64,000 bases of DNA, from the NCBI RefSeq assembly GCF_017876095.1, contig NZ_JAGINM010000017.1:1-64000 (forward strand). Reading direction: 5' to 3'. How positions within the stretch are numbered: the first letter of the stretch is position 1; each line of letters opens with the position of its first letter. A program made the translations under genes and the position numbers. Positions 24,266 to 35,044 of the stretch are shown piece by piece. Below the pieces are notes generated by a model. That model was given only the letters and a program-made list of their open reading frames with translations, had not been told where the DNA came from and made no database searches. This stretch comes from Azospirillum agricola (GTDB lineage: Bacteria; Pseudomonadota; Alphaproteobacteria; Azospirillales; Azospirillaceae).

Positions 24266-27198
24266 GCACGGGTGCGCTCGCTGAACCCACCTGCGACGAC
24301 GACATCCTCTTCGCGGCGGAGGATCCGGGCGTCGGCGGAGCCGGCCCGGCCGGCGCCGAGCCTCCGCCCTGGACGATCCTGGTGGTGGACGACGAGGCCG
24401 ACGTCCACGCGATGACCGGGCTGCTGCTCGCCGACGTCGTCTTCCAGGGGCGGCGGCTCGACCTCGTCGGCTGTTTCAGCGCGGCCGACGCCCGGCGCGC
24501 CCTGCAAAGCCGGCGCGACGTCGCGGTGATCCTGCTCGACGTGGTGATGGGGGACGACGAGGCCGGCCTGCGGCTGGTGCGCTGGATCCGCAACGAGCTC
24601 GGCAACCGCGACGTCCGCATCATCCTGCGCACCGGCCAGCCGGGGCAGGCGCCGCAGCGCGACGTGATCGTCGAGTACGACATCAATGACTACAAGCCCA
24701 AGGCCGACCTGTCGGCGGAAAGCCTGTTCACCGCCGTCATCGCCGCGCTGCGCGCCTTCGACCAGATCCAGTCGATCGAGACCCGCGTCGCCCAGCGCAC
24801 CCGCGAGCTGCGCGAAAGCCGCGAGCAGGTCAACGCCATGCTGGAGGCGAGCCCCGTCGGCGTCTGCGCCTATGACGAGGACGGCACCGTCGTGCTGGCC
24901 AACCAGCGGCTGGTCACGCTGCTCGGCATTCCCAGGGAGCGGCTCGCCGGTTCGCCCATCGGCGCGCTGTTCGCCCCGGCGGACAACCGTCCGGAGCTGC
25001 GCGCGCTGCTCCAGCACCGTCCGATCCGCGACGCCGAGGTGACCTTGCGGCGCGCCGACGGCTCGACCTTCTGGGCGCTGCTGTCGGTCGATCCGGCCAT
25101 GGTCGAGGGGCGGGGGGTTTATCTCGCCTGGATCTACGACATCACCGGCCGCAAGCTGGCCGAACAGCGGATGGAGGAGGCGAGGGAGCAGGCGGAGCAG
25201 GCGACCAAGGCCAAATCCGCCTTCCTCGCCACCATGAGCCACGAGATCCGCACGCCGATGAACGGGGTGCTGGGCATGCTGGGCATGCTGGAGCGCAGCG
25301 GGCTGGACGCCCACCAGCGCGACACCGTGGCGACGATGCGGGAATCGGCGATCTCGCTGCTGCGGATCATCGACGACATCCTCGACTTCTCGAAGATCGA
25401 GGCCGGCAAGATGGACGTCGAACGGGTGCCCGTCTCCATCCCCGCCCTGATCGAGGGGGTCGCGGAGACGCTGGCGCCGTCGGCCCGCGCCAAGGGGCTG
25501 CCGCTGCTGACCTACATCGACCCGGCGATTCCGCCGGCCCTGCTGGGCGATCCGGTGCGGCTGCGGCAGATCCTGTTCAATCTCGGCGGCAACGCCATCA
25601 AGTTCACCGAGACGGGCCGCATCGTCATGCGCGCCTCCCTGGCCGCCGGGTCCGGAAGCGGGCCGGCGACGGCGTTGCGGATCGAGGTGACCGACACCGG
25701 CATCGGCATTCCGGAGCCGGTGCGGCGCCGGCTGTTCCAGCCCTTCACCCAGGCGGAAAGCTCGACCGCCCGGCGCTTCGGCGGGACCGGGCTCGGCCTG
25801 TCGATCAGCCGGCGGCTGGCCGCGCTGATGGGTGGCGAGATCGGGGTGGAGAGCGTCCCCGGCGTCGGCTCGACCTTCTGGCTCGGCCTGTCGCTCGACC
25901 GCGCCGATTCCGCCGGCACGCCGGACGGCGACGCCCAGCCCCAGGCCGAGGCCGGTTCCGCCGTCGGGCTGGACGGTCTGACCGTGCTGCTGGGGGTGCC
26001 CGACGACACGGAACGCAGCTTCCTGTCCTGCTATCTGGAGGCCGCCGGCGCCCGCGTGCTGGGCGCCGCCTCGCCGTCCGATCTGGCCGCCCAGGCACGC
26101 CTCGCCCGCGAGGCCGGCCACGCCGCCGACGTCGTGGCGGTGGACGAGGCGCTGCACGTCCCCGCCGCCGCCTGCGCGCCTGAGGAGCTGGGCCGCCGCA
26201 GCGGCGAACGGCGACCGCCCGTCATCCTGCTGCTGCAAGGGTCCGGCGGCGAGCGGAGCGCGCACGGCGTGATACCGCTCGGCCGGCCGCTGCGGCGCCT
26301 GCCCCTGCTGCGCGCCGTGGCCGCCGCCGCCGGCCGCCTCGCCGCCACGGACGAATTCTCCCCGCTCCTCCCCCAGCCCGTGCCCGCACCGGAGGCGGCG
26401 CGGTCGGGCGTCCCGCCCGTTCCCGAAGCGCCGGATCCGGAGGACGCTCTGGCGCAGGGCCGCCTGATCCTGGTGGCCGAGGACAACGCGGTGAACCGCA
26501 AGGTGCTGCTGATGCAGTTGCACGCGCTGGGCTACGCGGCGGAGATGGCGAACGGCGGCGCCGCCGCGCTGGCCGCGTGGCGGGGGCCGCGCCGTTACGG
26601 CCTGCTGCTGACCGACGTGCAGATGCCGGAAACCGACGGGGTCGAGCTGACCCGCCGCATCCGGGCCGGCGAAGTGGCGGAGGGCCTGGCCCGGCTGCCG
26701 ATCGTCGCCGTTACCGCCAACGCCGGGCCGGACGATATCGCCGGCTACCACGCCGCCGGGATGGACGACGTGCTGAGCAAGCCCCTCGACCTTCCGCAAC
26801 TGGCGGCGGCCCTGGCGCGCTGGCTCCCCCCCACGCCGACGCCGACCGCTCCGGTGGAGGTCCAGACGCCGCCTGTCGAACGCGCCGGTCTGCGCGCCCT
26901 GTGCGGCGGAGACGACGGGATGGTCGCCGAACTGCTGAACGATTTCGTGTCGATCAGCCGGAAAATCCTCACCGATCTCGACCACGCCGTGTCGGCCGGC
27001 GACCGGGAGGCCGTGCGGGCCTGCGCCCACAATCTGCGCGGCTCCGCGCGCAACGCCGGGGCCGAGCCTCTCGCCGCCGCCGCGCTGGCGCTGGAACGCG
27101 CGGCGACGGACGATACCTCCTGGCTTCACCTCGCCGAGCGGGCGACCGCGCTGCGGGCTGCCTTCGCCGCCGTCGAACGCTTCGTGGCGGGCGCATGA
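24262..27198 (+). CDS. Hybrid histidine kinase: REC-PAS-HisKA-HATPase-REC-HPt
   Basis: This is a 978-residue cytoplasmic protein. An N-terminal receiver (about 37-165, Asp93 in ILLDVVMGDD) continues into the segment LRTGQPGQAPQRDVIVEYD typical of DUF3369-linked receivers. A PAS (about 190-300), HisKA (FLATMSHEIRTPMNG), HATPase (GTGLGLSISRRLAALMG), a second receiver (LLLTDVQMPETDG) and a C-terminal HPt with CAHNLRGSARNAGA follow. It contains every step of a phosphorelay except the final regulator. It overlaps its neighbours by 4 nt on both sides. Confidence 0.93.
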   Translation: MSTGALAEPTCDDDILFAAEDPGVGGAGPAGAEPPPWTILVVDDEADVHAMTGLLLADVVFQGRRLDLVGCFSAADARRALQSRRDVAVILLDVVMGDDEAGLRLVRWIRNELGNRDVRIILRTGQPGQAPQRDVIVEYDINDYKPKADLSAESLFTAVIAALRAFDQIQSIETRVAQRTRELRESREQVNAMLEASPVGVCAYDEDGTVVLANQRLVTLLGIPRERLAGSPIGALFAPADNRPELRALLQHRPIRDAEVTLRRADGSTFWALLSVDPAMVEGRGVYLAWIYDITGRKLAEQRMEEAREQAEQATKAKSAFLATMSHEIRTPMNGVLGMLGMLERSGLDAHQRDTVATMRESAISLLRIIDDILDFSKIEAGKMDVERVPVSIPALIEGVAETLAPSARAKGLPLLTYIDPAIPPALLGDPVRLRQILFNLGGNAIKFTETGRIVMRASLAAGSGSGPATALRIEVTDTGIGIPEPVRRRLFQPFTQAESSTARRFGGTGLGLSISRRLAALMGGEIGVESVPGVGSTFWLGLSLDRADSAGTPDGDAQPQAEAGSAVGLDGLTVLLGVPDDTERSFLSCYLEAAGARVLGAASPSDLAAQARLAREAGHAADVVAVDEALHVPAAACAPEELGRRSGERRPPVILLLQGSGGERSAHGVIPLGRPLRRLPLLRAVAAAAGRLAATDEFSPLLPQPVPAPEAARSGVPPVPEAPDPEDALAQGRLILVAEDNAVNRKVLLMQLHALGYAAEMANGGAAALAAWRGPRRYGLLLTDVQMPETDGVELTRRIRAGEVAEGLARLPIVAVTANAGPDDIAGYHAAGMDDVLSKPLDLPQLAAALARWLPPTPTPTAPVEVQTPPVERAGLRALCGGDDGMVAELLNDFVSISRKILTDLDHAVSAGDREAVRACAHNLRGSARNAGAEPLAAAALALERAATDDTSWLHLAERATALRAAFAAVERFVAGA

Positions 27199-28598
27199 GC
27201 GGCCGCCCCTCCATCACCCGCCGCGAGGCGCTGGCCCTGGCGCTGGGAACGATAGCCACGACCGCCGCCACCACCACCGCCGCCACCGTGGCGGGCGCGC
27301 AGGAGGCGGTGACGGCACCGACCGAGGCGCCCCCCGTGCCGAAGCTCGGCGAGGAGCTGACCCCCTTCGGCGCCATACGCGCCGGCAACCGCACCCGCGC
27401 CATCCCCGCCTGGACCGGCGGGCTGACCAGGGCTCCGAGGGGCTATGTCCCCGGCCGCCCCTCGCCCAACCCCTACATCGAGGACGGGCGCTGGTTCACC
27501 GTCGGTCCCAACGATGTCGAACGCTACAAGATCCGCCTGTCGGCCGGGCTCCAGGCCCTGCTGGCGAAGCATCCCGACAGCTTCGAGGTTCCGGTCTTTC
27601 CCTGCCGCCGCAGCGCCGCCGCCCCGCAGGCCGTCTATGACGCCAGCCTGGAGAACGCCGGCCGCGCCGCGCTCGGCAACAACGGGCTGGTGCTGACCGG
27701 AGCCCGTGTCGGCGTGCCCTTCCCCATCCCGGCCAACGGCGTGCAGGCGATGTGGAACCATCTGCTGCGCTGGCGCGGCACGTCGCTCACCCGCACCGGC
27801 CAGACGATCCTGCCCAGCGCCACCGGCGCCCTGGACAGCCGCCTGTACCGCGAGGATGTCGCCTTCCCCTACGCGGCCGGCGAGGAGAGCGGCCGTCCCC
27901 TGCTCTACCGCCGCACCACCCTGATGCCCAAGGAGCAGGAAGGCAGCGTGCTGCTGGCCCAGGCGACCCTGAACCCGATCCAGTCGGGCTTTCGTGCCTG
28001 GTTCCGCCAGGGGGAGCGGGGACGCGTCGTGCCCGCGCCCGATTTCCTCTACGACACGCCGGATCCGGCGACCGACGGCATCGCCACCGCCGACATGCTC
28101 GACATGTTCAGCGGCCCACTCGACCGCTTCGACTTCACGCTGGTGTCGCGGCGCGAGATGTACGTCCCCTACAACGCCTACCGCCTGAACACGGCCGGCC
28201 TCGCCCCGTCGGAATTCATGTGGTACGGCCACCCCAACCCGCAGTTCCTGCGCTACGAGCTGCACCGGGTGTGGATCGTCGACGCCCGGCTGAAGCCGAA
28301 CTTCCAGCATGCCCTGCCCGACCGCACCTATTACCTGGACGAGGATTCCTGGCAGATCGTCATGGCCGAGCATTACAACGGCAAGGGCGAGCTGCTGCGC
28401 TACGCCGAGGCCCACAATGTGGCCCACTGGCAGGTGCCGGCCTTCCTGCCGGCGGTCGAGTTCGTCCATGACCTGACGACGGACCGCTACGTCGCGCGCG
28501 GCATCGACAATCTGCAACGCCCGCCCATCTTCGACAAGCCGCTGAAACCGGAGGAATTCACCCCGGAGTCGCTGGTCCGCCGCGGGCGCCGGGGCTGA
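27195..28598 (+). CDS. DUF1329-family exported protein
   Basis: This 467-residue protein has a twin-arginine-like leader (ITRREALALALG) with an Ala/Thr-rich hydrophobic stretch to about residue 33. The body matches DUF1329 (often described as outer-membrane or LolB-like proteins), with NGLVLTG...GVPFPIPANG, RRTTLMPKEQEGS and a Tyr/Trp-rich end (YYLDEDSWQI). Its start overlaps the hybrid kinase stop in ATGA, an unusual coupling of a cell-envelope protein to a phosphorelay. The function is unknown. Confidence 0.85.
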   Translation: MSGRPSITRREALALALGTIATTAATTTAATVAGAQEAVTAPTEAPPVPKLGEELTPFGAIRAGNRTRAIPAWTGGLTRAPRGYVPGRPSPNPYIEDGRWFTVGPNDVERYKIRLSAGLQALLAKHPDSFEVPVFPCRRSAAAPQAVYDASLENAGRAALGNNGLVLTGARVGVPFPIPANGVQAMWNHLLRWRGTSLTRTGQTILPSATGALDSRLYREDVAFPYAAGEESGRPLLYRRTTLMPKEQEGSVLLAQATLNPIQSGFRAWFRQGERGRVVPAPDFLYDTPDPATDGIATADMLDMFSGPLDRFDFTLVSRREMYVPYNAYRLNTAGLAPSEFMWYGHPNPQFLRYELHRVWIVDARLKPNFQHALPDRTYYLDEDSWQIVMAEHYNGKGELLRYAEAHNVAHWQVPAFLPAVEFVHDLTTDRYVARGIDNLQRPPIFDKPLKPEEFTPESLVRRGRRG

Positions 28599-28622
28599 CG
28601 CCCCGGCCGGCGGCGCGCCCGA

Positions 28623-29447
28623 TCAGGCGCCTTGCGCGATCAGCCGCTTGGTGCGGCGGTCCATCAGCCACCAGGCGCCGCGCGAGGCGACGCTGCACAG
28701 GCGGCTGTGCGGAGTCAGCCCGCAGGCCTTGAACACCATGGCGACGGCGCGGTCAATGTGCTTGGGCCGGAAGCGGCCGTAGGCGCGCCGCGAATAGGCG
28801 GCGTTGTAGCGCTTGTGGTCGTAGACGCTGTCGGCCGGCGCGTTGGCCGCGTAGTAGGCGTAGGCCAGCTCGTCGTCCTCGGATTCCCCGATGCGCGACA
28901 GCGCCACCTTCAGGCGCTGGAACCTGTTGAGCCCTTCCAGCTCCAGATACTTCTTGGTGTAGGTGTAGAAGAGCTTGAAATGACGCAGCTCGTCGGCGGC
29001 GATGCGCCGGCAGATCTCCTTCAGCACCGGCTCGTCGGTGGAATCGCCGATGGCGGTGTAGTAGGAGCTGGTGCCGGTCTCGACGATGCAGCGGGCGATC
29101 ATCTCGCCGCTGCGCGAGCCGCGCACGGAGTCCTCCAGGTCGATCGGCACCTTGTAGCCGGCGCGGAAGCGGGCGACGGCCTCCTCGAATTGGAACTCCG
29201 GATCGACCAGCTCCGCCCAGCGGCCGAGCGCCTGGCCGTGCTGGACCTCCTCCACCGCCCAATCCTGGGCGACGGCCTTGAACTCGGCGTCATCGTGGAA
29301 CACGTTGCAGAGATAGGCGGTGTAGTCGTGGGCGTTGAACTCCACCAGCGCCGCGGCCTTGATCAGCGGGATGATGTCCGGATCGATCTTGCTGCGATCG
29401 AACTGGTCCCAGGGAAGGTCGTCGATCCGCCAGTGGGTTCGGGCCAT
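28623..29447 (-). CDS. Ferritin-like di-iron protein
   Basis: This is a 274-residue helical protein. Ligand candidates for a di-iron centre are Glu36, Glu67/His70 (EEVQH), Glu123 (CIVETG) and Glu153/His156 (ADELRHF), the pattern of ferritin-like oxidases. The C-terminal 80 residues are basic. It could be an oxygenase or iron-binding protein; substrates are not evident. It is monocistronic, between the DUF1329 gene (convergent) and the atp terminator. Confidence 0.75.
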   Translation of the reverse strand: MARTHWRIDDLPWDQFDRSKIDPDIIPLIKAAALVEFNAHDYTAYLCNVFHDDAEFKAVAQDWAVEEVQHGQALGRWAELVDPEFQFEEAVARFRAGYKVPIDLEDSVRGSRSGEMIARCIVETGTSSYYTAIGDSTDEPVLKEICRRIAADELRHFKLFYTYTKKYLELEGLNRFQRLKVALSRIGESEDDELAYAYYAANAPADSVYDHKRYNAAYSRRAYGRFRPKHIDRAVAMVFKACGLTPHSRLCSVASRGAWWLMDRRTKRLIAQGA

Positions 29448-29559
29448 GGTCCGCCTCTGTTGTGCCGCGCCGTCGCGGCGAAAGCCTCATCGAAGCGCAG
29501 CCGTCGCCGCCCGCGCCCAACGTCTGAATGTAAGGAATGTTCACCGCGTTGCAACGGAA

Positions 29560-29589
29560 ACGGGCGGCTCGGATGACCGAACCGCCCGT
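29560..29589 (-). terminator. Terminator of the atp operon
   Basis: ACGGGCGGCTCGG and CCGAACCGCCCGT form an 11-12 bp stem with one mismatch around ATGA. On the minus strand it is followed by TTTCC. It is 28 nt beyond the atpC stop. Confidence 0.65.
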
Positions 29590-29616
29590 CGAACCAACGA
29601 GGTGTGTGCCGTGCGC

Positions 29617-30036
29617 TCAGTGAGCGGCGGACGACGCCCCCAGCGCTTCCAGCTTGGCGCGCGCGACGGCGAGCTTCGCCTCGACCGCGGCCCGCTCGGC
29701 GTCGGACTTGGAATCGTCCAGATCCTCGGACAGGTCCTTGATCGTCTTCTCGACCGACACGCGGTCGAGATCGGAGAGCGCCACCGCCTCCTCGGCCAGG
29801 ACGGTGCAGCGCGTCTCGGTCACCTCGGCGAAACCGCCGGCGACGAAGACGCGGTCCACGATCCGCTCGCCCTCATAGACGTCGATGACGCCCGGACGCA
29901 CGGTCGAGATCAGCGGCGCATGCCCGGCGAGCACGCCGAAATCGCCTTCCGTACCCGGCACCACGACCATGTCCACCGGCAGCGACTTCAGCAGCTTTTC
30001 CGGCGAGACCAGCTCGAATTCGACTTTATCGGCCAT
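29617..30036 (-). CDS. atpC: ATP synthase F1 subunit epsilon
   Basis: This 139-residue inhibitory/coupling subunit of F1 has an N-terminal beta-sandwich (VEFELVSPEKLL, PGTEGDFGVLAGHAPLIS) and two C-terminal helices. ATG 30036 fits the family; an upstream frame runs through a palindromic repeat and is not used. It is the last gene of atpHAGDC. Confidence 0.95.
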   Translation of the reverse strand: MADKVEFELVSPEKLLKSLPVDMVVVPGTEGDFGVLAGHAPLISTVRPGVIDVYEGERIVDRVFVAGGFAEVTETRCTVLAEEAVALSDLDRVSVEKTIKDLSEDLDDSKSDAERAAVEAKLAVARAKLEALGASSAAH

Positions 30037-30062
30037 GGGTTTCCTGGTGCCTCTTCGTAAGA

Positions 30063-30092
30063 ACCCTCTCCCCTCTTGCGAGGGGAGAGGGT
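30063..30092. repeat. Palindromic intergenic element between atpD and atpC
   Basis: ACCCTCTCCCCTC and GAGGGGAGAGGGT form a perfect 13-bp stem with a TTGC loop. A relative with the same CCCTCTCCC/GGGAGAGGG core occurs at 46754-46780. It lies inside the atp transcript and may modulate relative atpC expression or mRNA stability. Confidence 0.75.
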
Positions 30093-30123
30093 GAACCATG
30101 CGTCAGCGAAGGTCGGAGGCCGA

Positions 30124-31542
<1,419 letters not shown>

Positions 31543-31614
31543 GGAGTAAAGCTCCCTAGGAACTCGGTAAGTGTCGGTGTGCCGTCGCCGGCCGATTGCG
31601 TCTCGTCGCCGCCT

Positions 31615-32508
31615 TTACAGGGCTTCCGCACCGGAGATGATCTCGATCAGCTCCTTGGTGATGTAGGCCTGGCGCGTCCGGTTGTAGGTGATCGTCAACT
31701 TGTTGATCATGTCGCCGGCGTTGCGCGTCGCGTTGTCCATCGCGGTCATCCGGGCGCCCTGCTCGGACGCGGCGCTCTCCAGGAGCGCGCGGTAGATCTG
31801 GATCGACAGGTTGCGCGGCAGCAGCTCGGCGAGGATCTGCTCCTCGTCCGGCTCGAACTCGTAGACCGGCTTGGCTTCCTCCGTCGCGGCGGGAGCGGCG
31901 TCGGCCGCGACCGGAACCGCGAAGGGGATCAACTGCTGGACGGTCACGATCTGCGAGATCGCCGACTTGAACTTGTTGAAGACGACCGAGCAGACGTCGA
32001 ACTCGCCGGCGTCGAACATCGCCAGCACCTTCTTCGCCACCATGTCGGCGTCGCTGAAGGACAGCCGGCGGCGGCCGACATCCTCGTAGCTCTCGACGAT
32101 CAGCGAGGCGTACTCGCGACGCAGCTGGTCGCGGCCCTTGCGGCCGACGGTCAGCAGCTTCACGGTCTTGCCCTCGCCCTGGAGGCGGGCGATCTGGCGC
32201 TTGGCCTCGCGGACGATGGAGCCGTTGAAGGCGCCGCACAGACCGCGATCGGAGCTGACGACGACCAGCAGGTGCACCTTGTCGGCGCCCGTCCCGGTCA
32301 TCAGCTTCGGCCCGTTGCCGCTGTCCTGCACGTTGGAGGCCAGCGAGGCCAGCATCCGGCCCATACGCTCCGCGTAGGGACCGCCGGCTTCCGCCTGCTC
32401 CTGCGCGCGGCGCAGCTTGGAGGCCGCGACCATCTTCATGGCCGAGGTGATCTTGCGCGTCGACTGGACGCTCGCGATCCGGTTTTTTAGGTCCTTGAGG
32501 TTAGGCAT
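31615..32508 (-). CDS. atpG: ATP synthase F1 subunit gamma
   Basis: This 297-residue central stalk subunit has the conserved N-terminus LKDLKNRIASVQSTRKITSAMK, the GLCGAFN motif, and the C-terminus MDNATRNAGDMINKLTITYN. An Ala/Pro-rich insert (about 195-210) is usual for alphaproteobacteria. It lies between atpA and atpD. Confidence 0.98.
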   Translation of the reverse strand: MPNLKDLKNRIASVQSTRKITSAMKMVAASKLRRAQEQAEAGGPYAERMGRMLASLASNVQDSGNGPKLMTGTGADKVHLLVVVSSDRGLCGAFNGSIVREAKRQIARLQGEGKTVKLLTVGRKGRDQLRREYASLIVESYEDVGRRRLSFSDADMVAKKVLAMFDAGEFDVCSVVFNKFKSAISQIVTVQQLIPFAVPVAADAAPAATEEAKPVYEFEPDEEQILAELLPRNLSIQIYRALLESAASEQGARMTAMDNATRNAGDMINKLTITYNRTRQAYITKELIEIISGAEAL

Positions 32509-32593
32509 GCCGGCCCTTCAATTCCGCTCGGGGTCGTTCCGTGACCGTTCGTGACAGCGGGGGGCGGTTGCCCGCCCCCTGTTGCTCGTCGGA

Positions 32594-34123
32594 TCAGACG
32601 AAGACCTTGGAGAAGCTGTCGAGGAAGGCCTTCAGCTTTTCCTCGGTCGCCGACGTGATCTGCTTGTCGGTGCGGATCGCCGCCAGGATGTCGGCGCCCT
32701 TGGCGCGGATTTCCGACAGGAACTTCGCCTCGAAGCGGTTGACGTCCTCGACCTTGATCGCGTCCAGATAGCCCTTCACGCCGGAGAAGATCGAGACGAC
32801 CTGCTCCTCGACGGGCAGCGGCTGGAACTGGCCCTGCTTCAGCAGCTCGGTCAGACGGGCGCCACGGGCCAGCAGGCGCTGGGTCGAGGCGTCGAGGTCC
32901 GAGGCGAACTGCGCGAAGGCGGCCATCTCGCGGTACTGCGCGAGCTCCATCTTGATGGTGCCGGCGACCTGCTTCATCGCCTTGATCTGGGCGGCGGAGC
33001 CGACGCGGGACACCGACAGGCCGACGTTGATGGCCGGACGGATGCCGCGGTAGAACAGGCCGGTTTCCAGGAAGATCTGGCCGTCGGTGATCGAGATCAC
33101 GTTCGTCGGGATGTAGGCCGACACGTCGCCGGCCTGCGTCTCGATGACCGGCAGGGCGGTCAGCGAGCCGTTGCCGTGGGCGTCGCCCATCTTGGCGGCG
33201 CGCTCGAGCAGGCGCGAGTGGAGGTAGAACACGTCGCCGGGGTAGGCTTCGCGGCCGGGCGGACGGCGGAGCAGCAGCGACATCTGGCGGTAGGCGACGG
33301 CCTGCTTGGACAGGTCATCGTACACGATCAGGGCGTGCATGCCGTTGTCGCGGAAATACTCGCCCATCGTGCAGCCGGTGTAGGGCGCCAGGAACTGCAG
33401 CGGGGCCGGTTCCGAGGCCGTGGCGGCGACGACGATGGAGTATTCCATGGCGCCGGCGTCTTCCAGGGTCTTGACGATCTGGGCGACGGTGGAGCGCTTC
33501 TGGCCGATGGCGACGTAGATGCAGTAGAGCTTCTTGCTCTCGTCGTCGCCCTGGTTGATCGGCTTCTGGTTCAGGAAGGTGTCGATGACGACGGCGGTCT
33601 TGCCGGTCTGGCGGTCACCGATGATCAGCTCGCGCTGGCCGCGCCCGATCGGAACCAGGCTGTCGACGGCCTTCAGGCCGGTCTGCATCGGCTCGTGCAC
33701 CGACTTGCGCGGGATGATGCCGGGGGCCTTCACTTCCACGCGGGTGCGGGTCACGTCGACCAGCGGGCCCTTGCCGTCGATCGGGTTGCCCAGACCGTCG
33801 ACCACGCGGCCCAGCAGGCCCTTGCCGACGGGGACGTCGACGATGGTGCCGGTGCGCTTGACGGTGTCGCCTTCCTTGATGCCGCGGTCGTCGCCGAAGA
33901 TCACGATGCCGACATTGTCGGTCTCGAGGTTCAGCGCCATGCCTTGCAGGCCACCGGGGAACTCGACCATCTCGCCGGCGCGCACGTTGTCCAGGCCGTG
34001 CACGCGGGCGACGCCGTCGCCCACCGACAGAACCTGACCGACTTCGGCGACATCCGCCTCGGTACCGAAATTCGCGATCTGCTGCTTGAGGATCGCAGAG
34101 ATTTCTGCGGCGCGGATATCCAT
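32594..34123 (-). CDS. atpA: ATP synthase F1 subunit alpha
   Basis: This 509-residue non-catalytic nucleotide-binding subunit has the P-loop GDRQTGKTAVVIDT and SVHEPMQTGLKAVD. The start overlaps the atpH stop by 1 nt, consistent with coupling. Confidence 0.98.
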   Translation of the reverse strand: MDIRAAEISAILKQQIANFGTEADVAEVGQVLSVGDGVARVHGLDNVRAGEMVEFPGGLQGMALNLETDNVGIVIFGDDRGIKEGDTVKRTGTIVDVPVGKGLLGRVVDGLGNPIDGKGPLVDVTRTRVEVKAPGIIPRKSVHEPMQTGLKAVDSLVPIGRGQRELIIGDRQTGKTAVVIDTFLNQKPINQGDDESKKLYCIYVAIGQKRSTVAQIVKTLEDAGAMEYSIVVAATASEPAPLQFLAPYTGCTMGEYFRDNGMHALIVYDDLSKQAVAYRQMSLLLRRPPGREAYPGDVFYLHSRLLERAAKMGDAHGNGSLTALPVIETQAGDVSAYIPTNVISITDGQIFLETGLFYRGIRPAINVGLSVSRVGSAAQIKAMKQVAGTIKMELAQYREMAAFAQFASDLDASTQRLLARGARLTELLKQGQFQPLPVEEQVVSIFSGVKGYLDAIKVEDVNRFEAKFLSEIRAKGADILAAIRTDKQITSATEEKLKAFLDSFSKVFV

Positions 34124-34692
34124 CAGACTGACCCCCCTGAGGCCTTCATGGCGAGTTGCAACTTGTTCAGCTTCGTGCGCACCGAGGTATCGACCATGCG
34201 CGAGCCGAACTTGACGATCATGCCGCCGATCAGCTCGGGATCGACGGAGGTGCTCACCAGCACCTTGGAACCGATGGACGCCTTCAGCGCGTCGACCACG
34301 GCCGCGTGCTGGGCGTCGCTCAGCGGCTGGGCCGAGGTGACCTGGGCGGTCACCTCGCCGCGGCGCCGGGCCAGCTCGGCCAGGAAGCCCTCGATCATGC
34401 CGTCGATCGCGAAGAGGCGGCGGTTCGCCGCCACCAGCCCGATGAAGCGCTTGGTCAGATCGGACAGGCCGGCGCTGTCCAGGACAGCGGCCATCGCGCG
34501 GGCCTGGTCGGCACGGCTGATCACGGGGCTGCGGACGAGGCGACGCAGGTCAGCGCTCTCGGCCAGGATCTGCTTCAGCGTGGACAGATCGCTCGCGACC
34601 GTGTCCAACGCCTGGTTTTCGTCCGCAAGCTCGAACAGCGCGGTGGAGTAGCGCGCGGCGAGTTCGGAAACGCCTGTTCCTTCGGATGCCAC
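34123..34692 (-). CDS. atpH: ATP synthase F1 subunit delta
   Basis: This 189-residue peripheral stalk subunit joins F1 to the b subunits. It shows the family segments ARYSTALFELA, RRLFAIDGMIEGFLAEL and DPELIGGMIVKFGSRMVD. The start is GTG 34692 with GAGGGATCAG upstream. It is the first gene of the F1 operon; Fo genes (atpB, E, F) are not in the window, as usual for this order. Confidence 0.95.
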   Translation of the reverse strand: MASEGTGVSELAARYSTALFELADENQALDTVASDLSTLKQILAESADLRRLVRSPVISRADQARAMAAVLDSAGLSDLTKRFIGLVAANRRLFAIDGMIEGFLAELARRRGEVTAQVTSAQPLSDAQHAAVVDALKASIGSKVLVSTSVDPELIGGMIVKFGSRMVDTSVRTKLNKLQLAMKASGGSV

Positions 34693-34721
34693 CTGATCCC
34701 TCGAATTGAGTTCGGTAGACG

Positions 34722-34750
34722 GTGAATTCGGCGGCCCTAGAGGGTGTCAA
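34722..34750 (-). promoter_or_regulatory. Candidate promoter of the atp operon
   Basis: A consensus -35 TTGACA (minus strand, 34750-34745) lies 52 nt before the GTG of atpH. A weak -10 (ATTCAC, 34727-34722) stands 17 nt downstream. Confidence 0.35.
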
Positions 34751-34937
34751 CCCGAGGCACAAACACCCCGGCCGCGAAAGCGAGCGGTCCAATATCACAG
34801 GATCCGCCACCGCGCAACGGAGTCTGGACAATTTGACTGCGGCGTTTTGAGCGGTTGCGGAATCTTCGGTCGGGCCACCGGTGAATCCGGTCCAGTGGTC
34901 GGACCGGCTGTGACCTCCGAGGTCACGCGGACTCAAC

Positions 34938-34952
34938 TTAAGCGGCAATTAA
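34938..34952. promoter_or_regulatory. CtrA-type box TTAA-N7-TTAA
   Basis: TTAAGCGGCAATTAA followed by CC gives a perfect TTAA-N7-TTAAC match to the alphaproteobacterial CtrA consensus, and its right half reads TTAACCAT as in Caulobacter sites. It lies 93 nt before the ATG of the 113-residue gene at 35045 and about 250 nt before atpH. TTAA is very rare in this DNA. Confidence 0.6.
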
Positions 34953-35044
34953 CCATTCGGGCGCAAGGTCGCCGCACCGCTTGTTTCAGAGCCGCTTCTT
35001 CGGTTCGCCTCATTTCGGGACACCGAAACGAAAGGCCCTCCACC

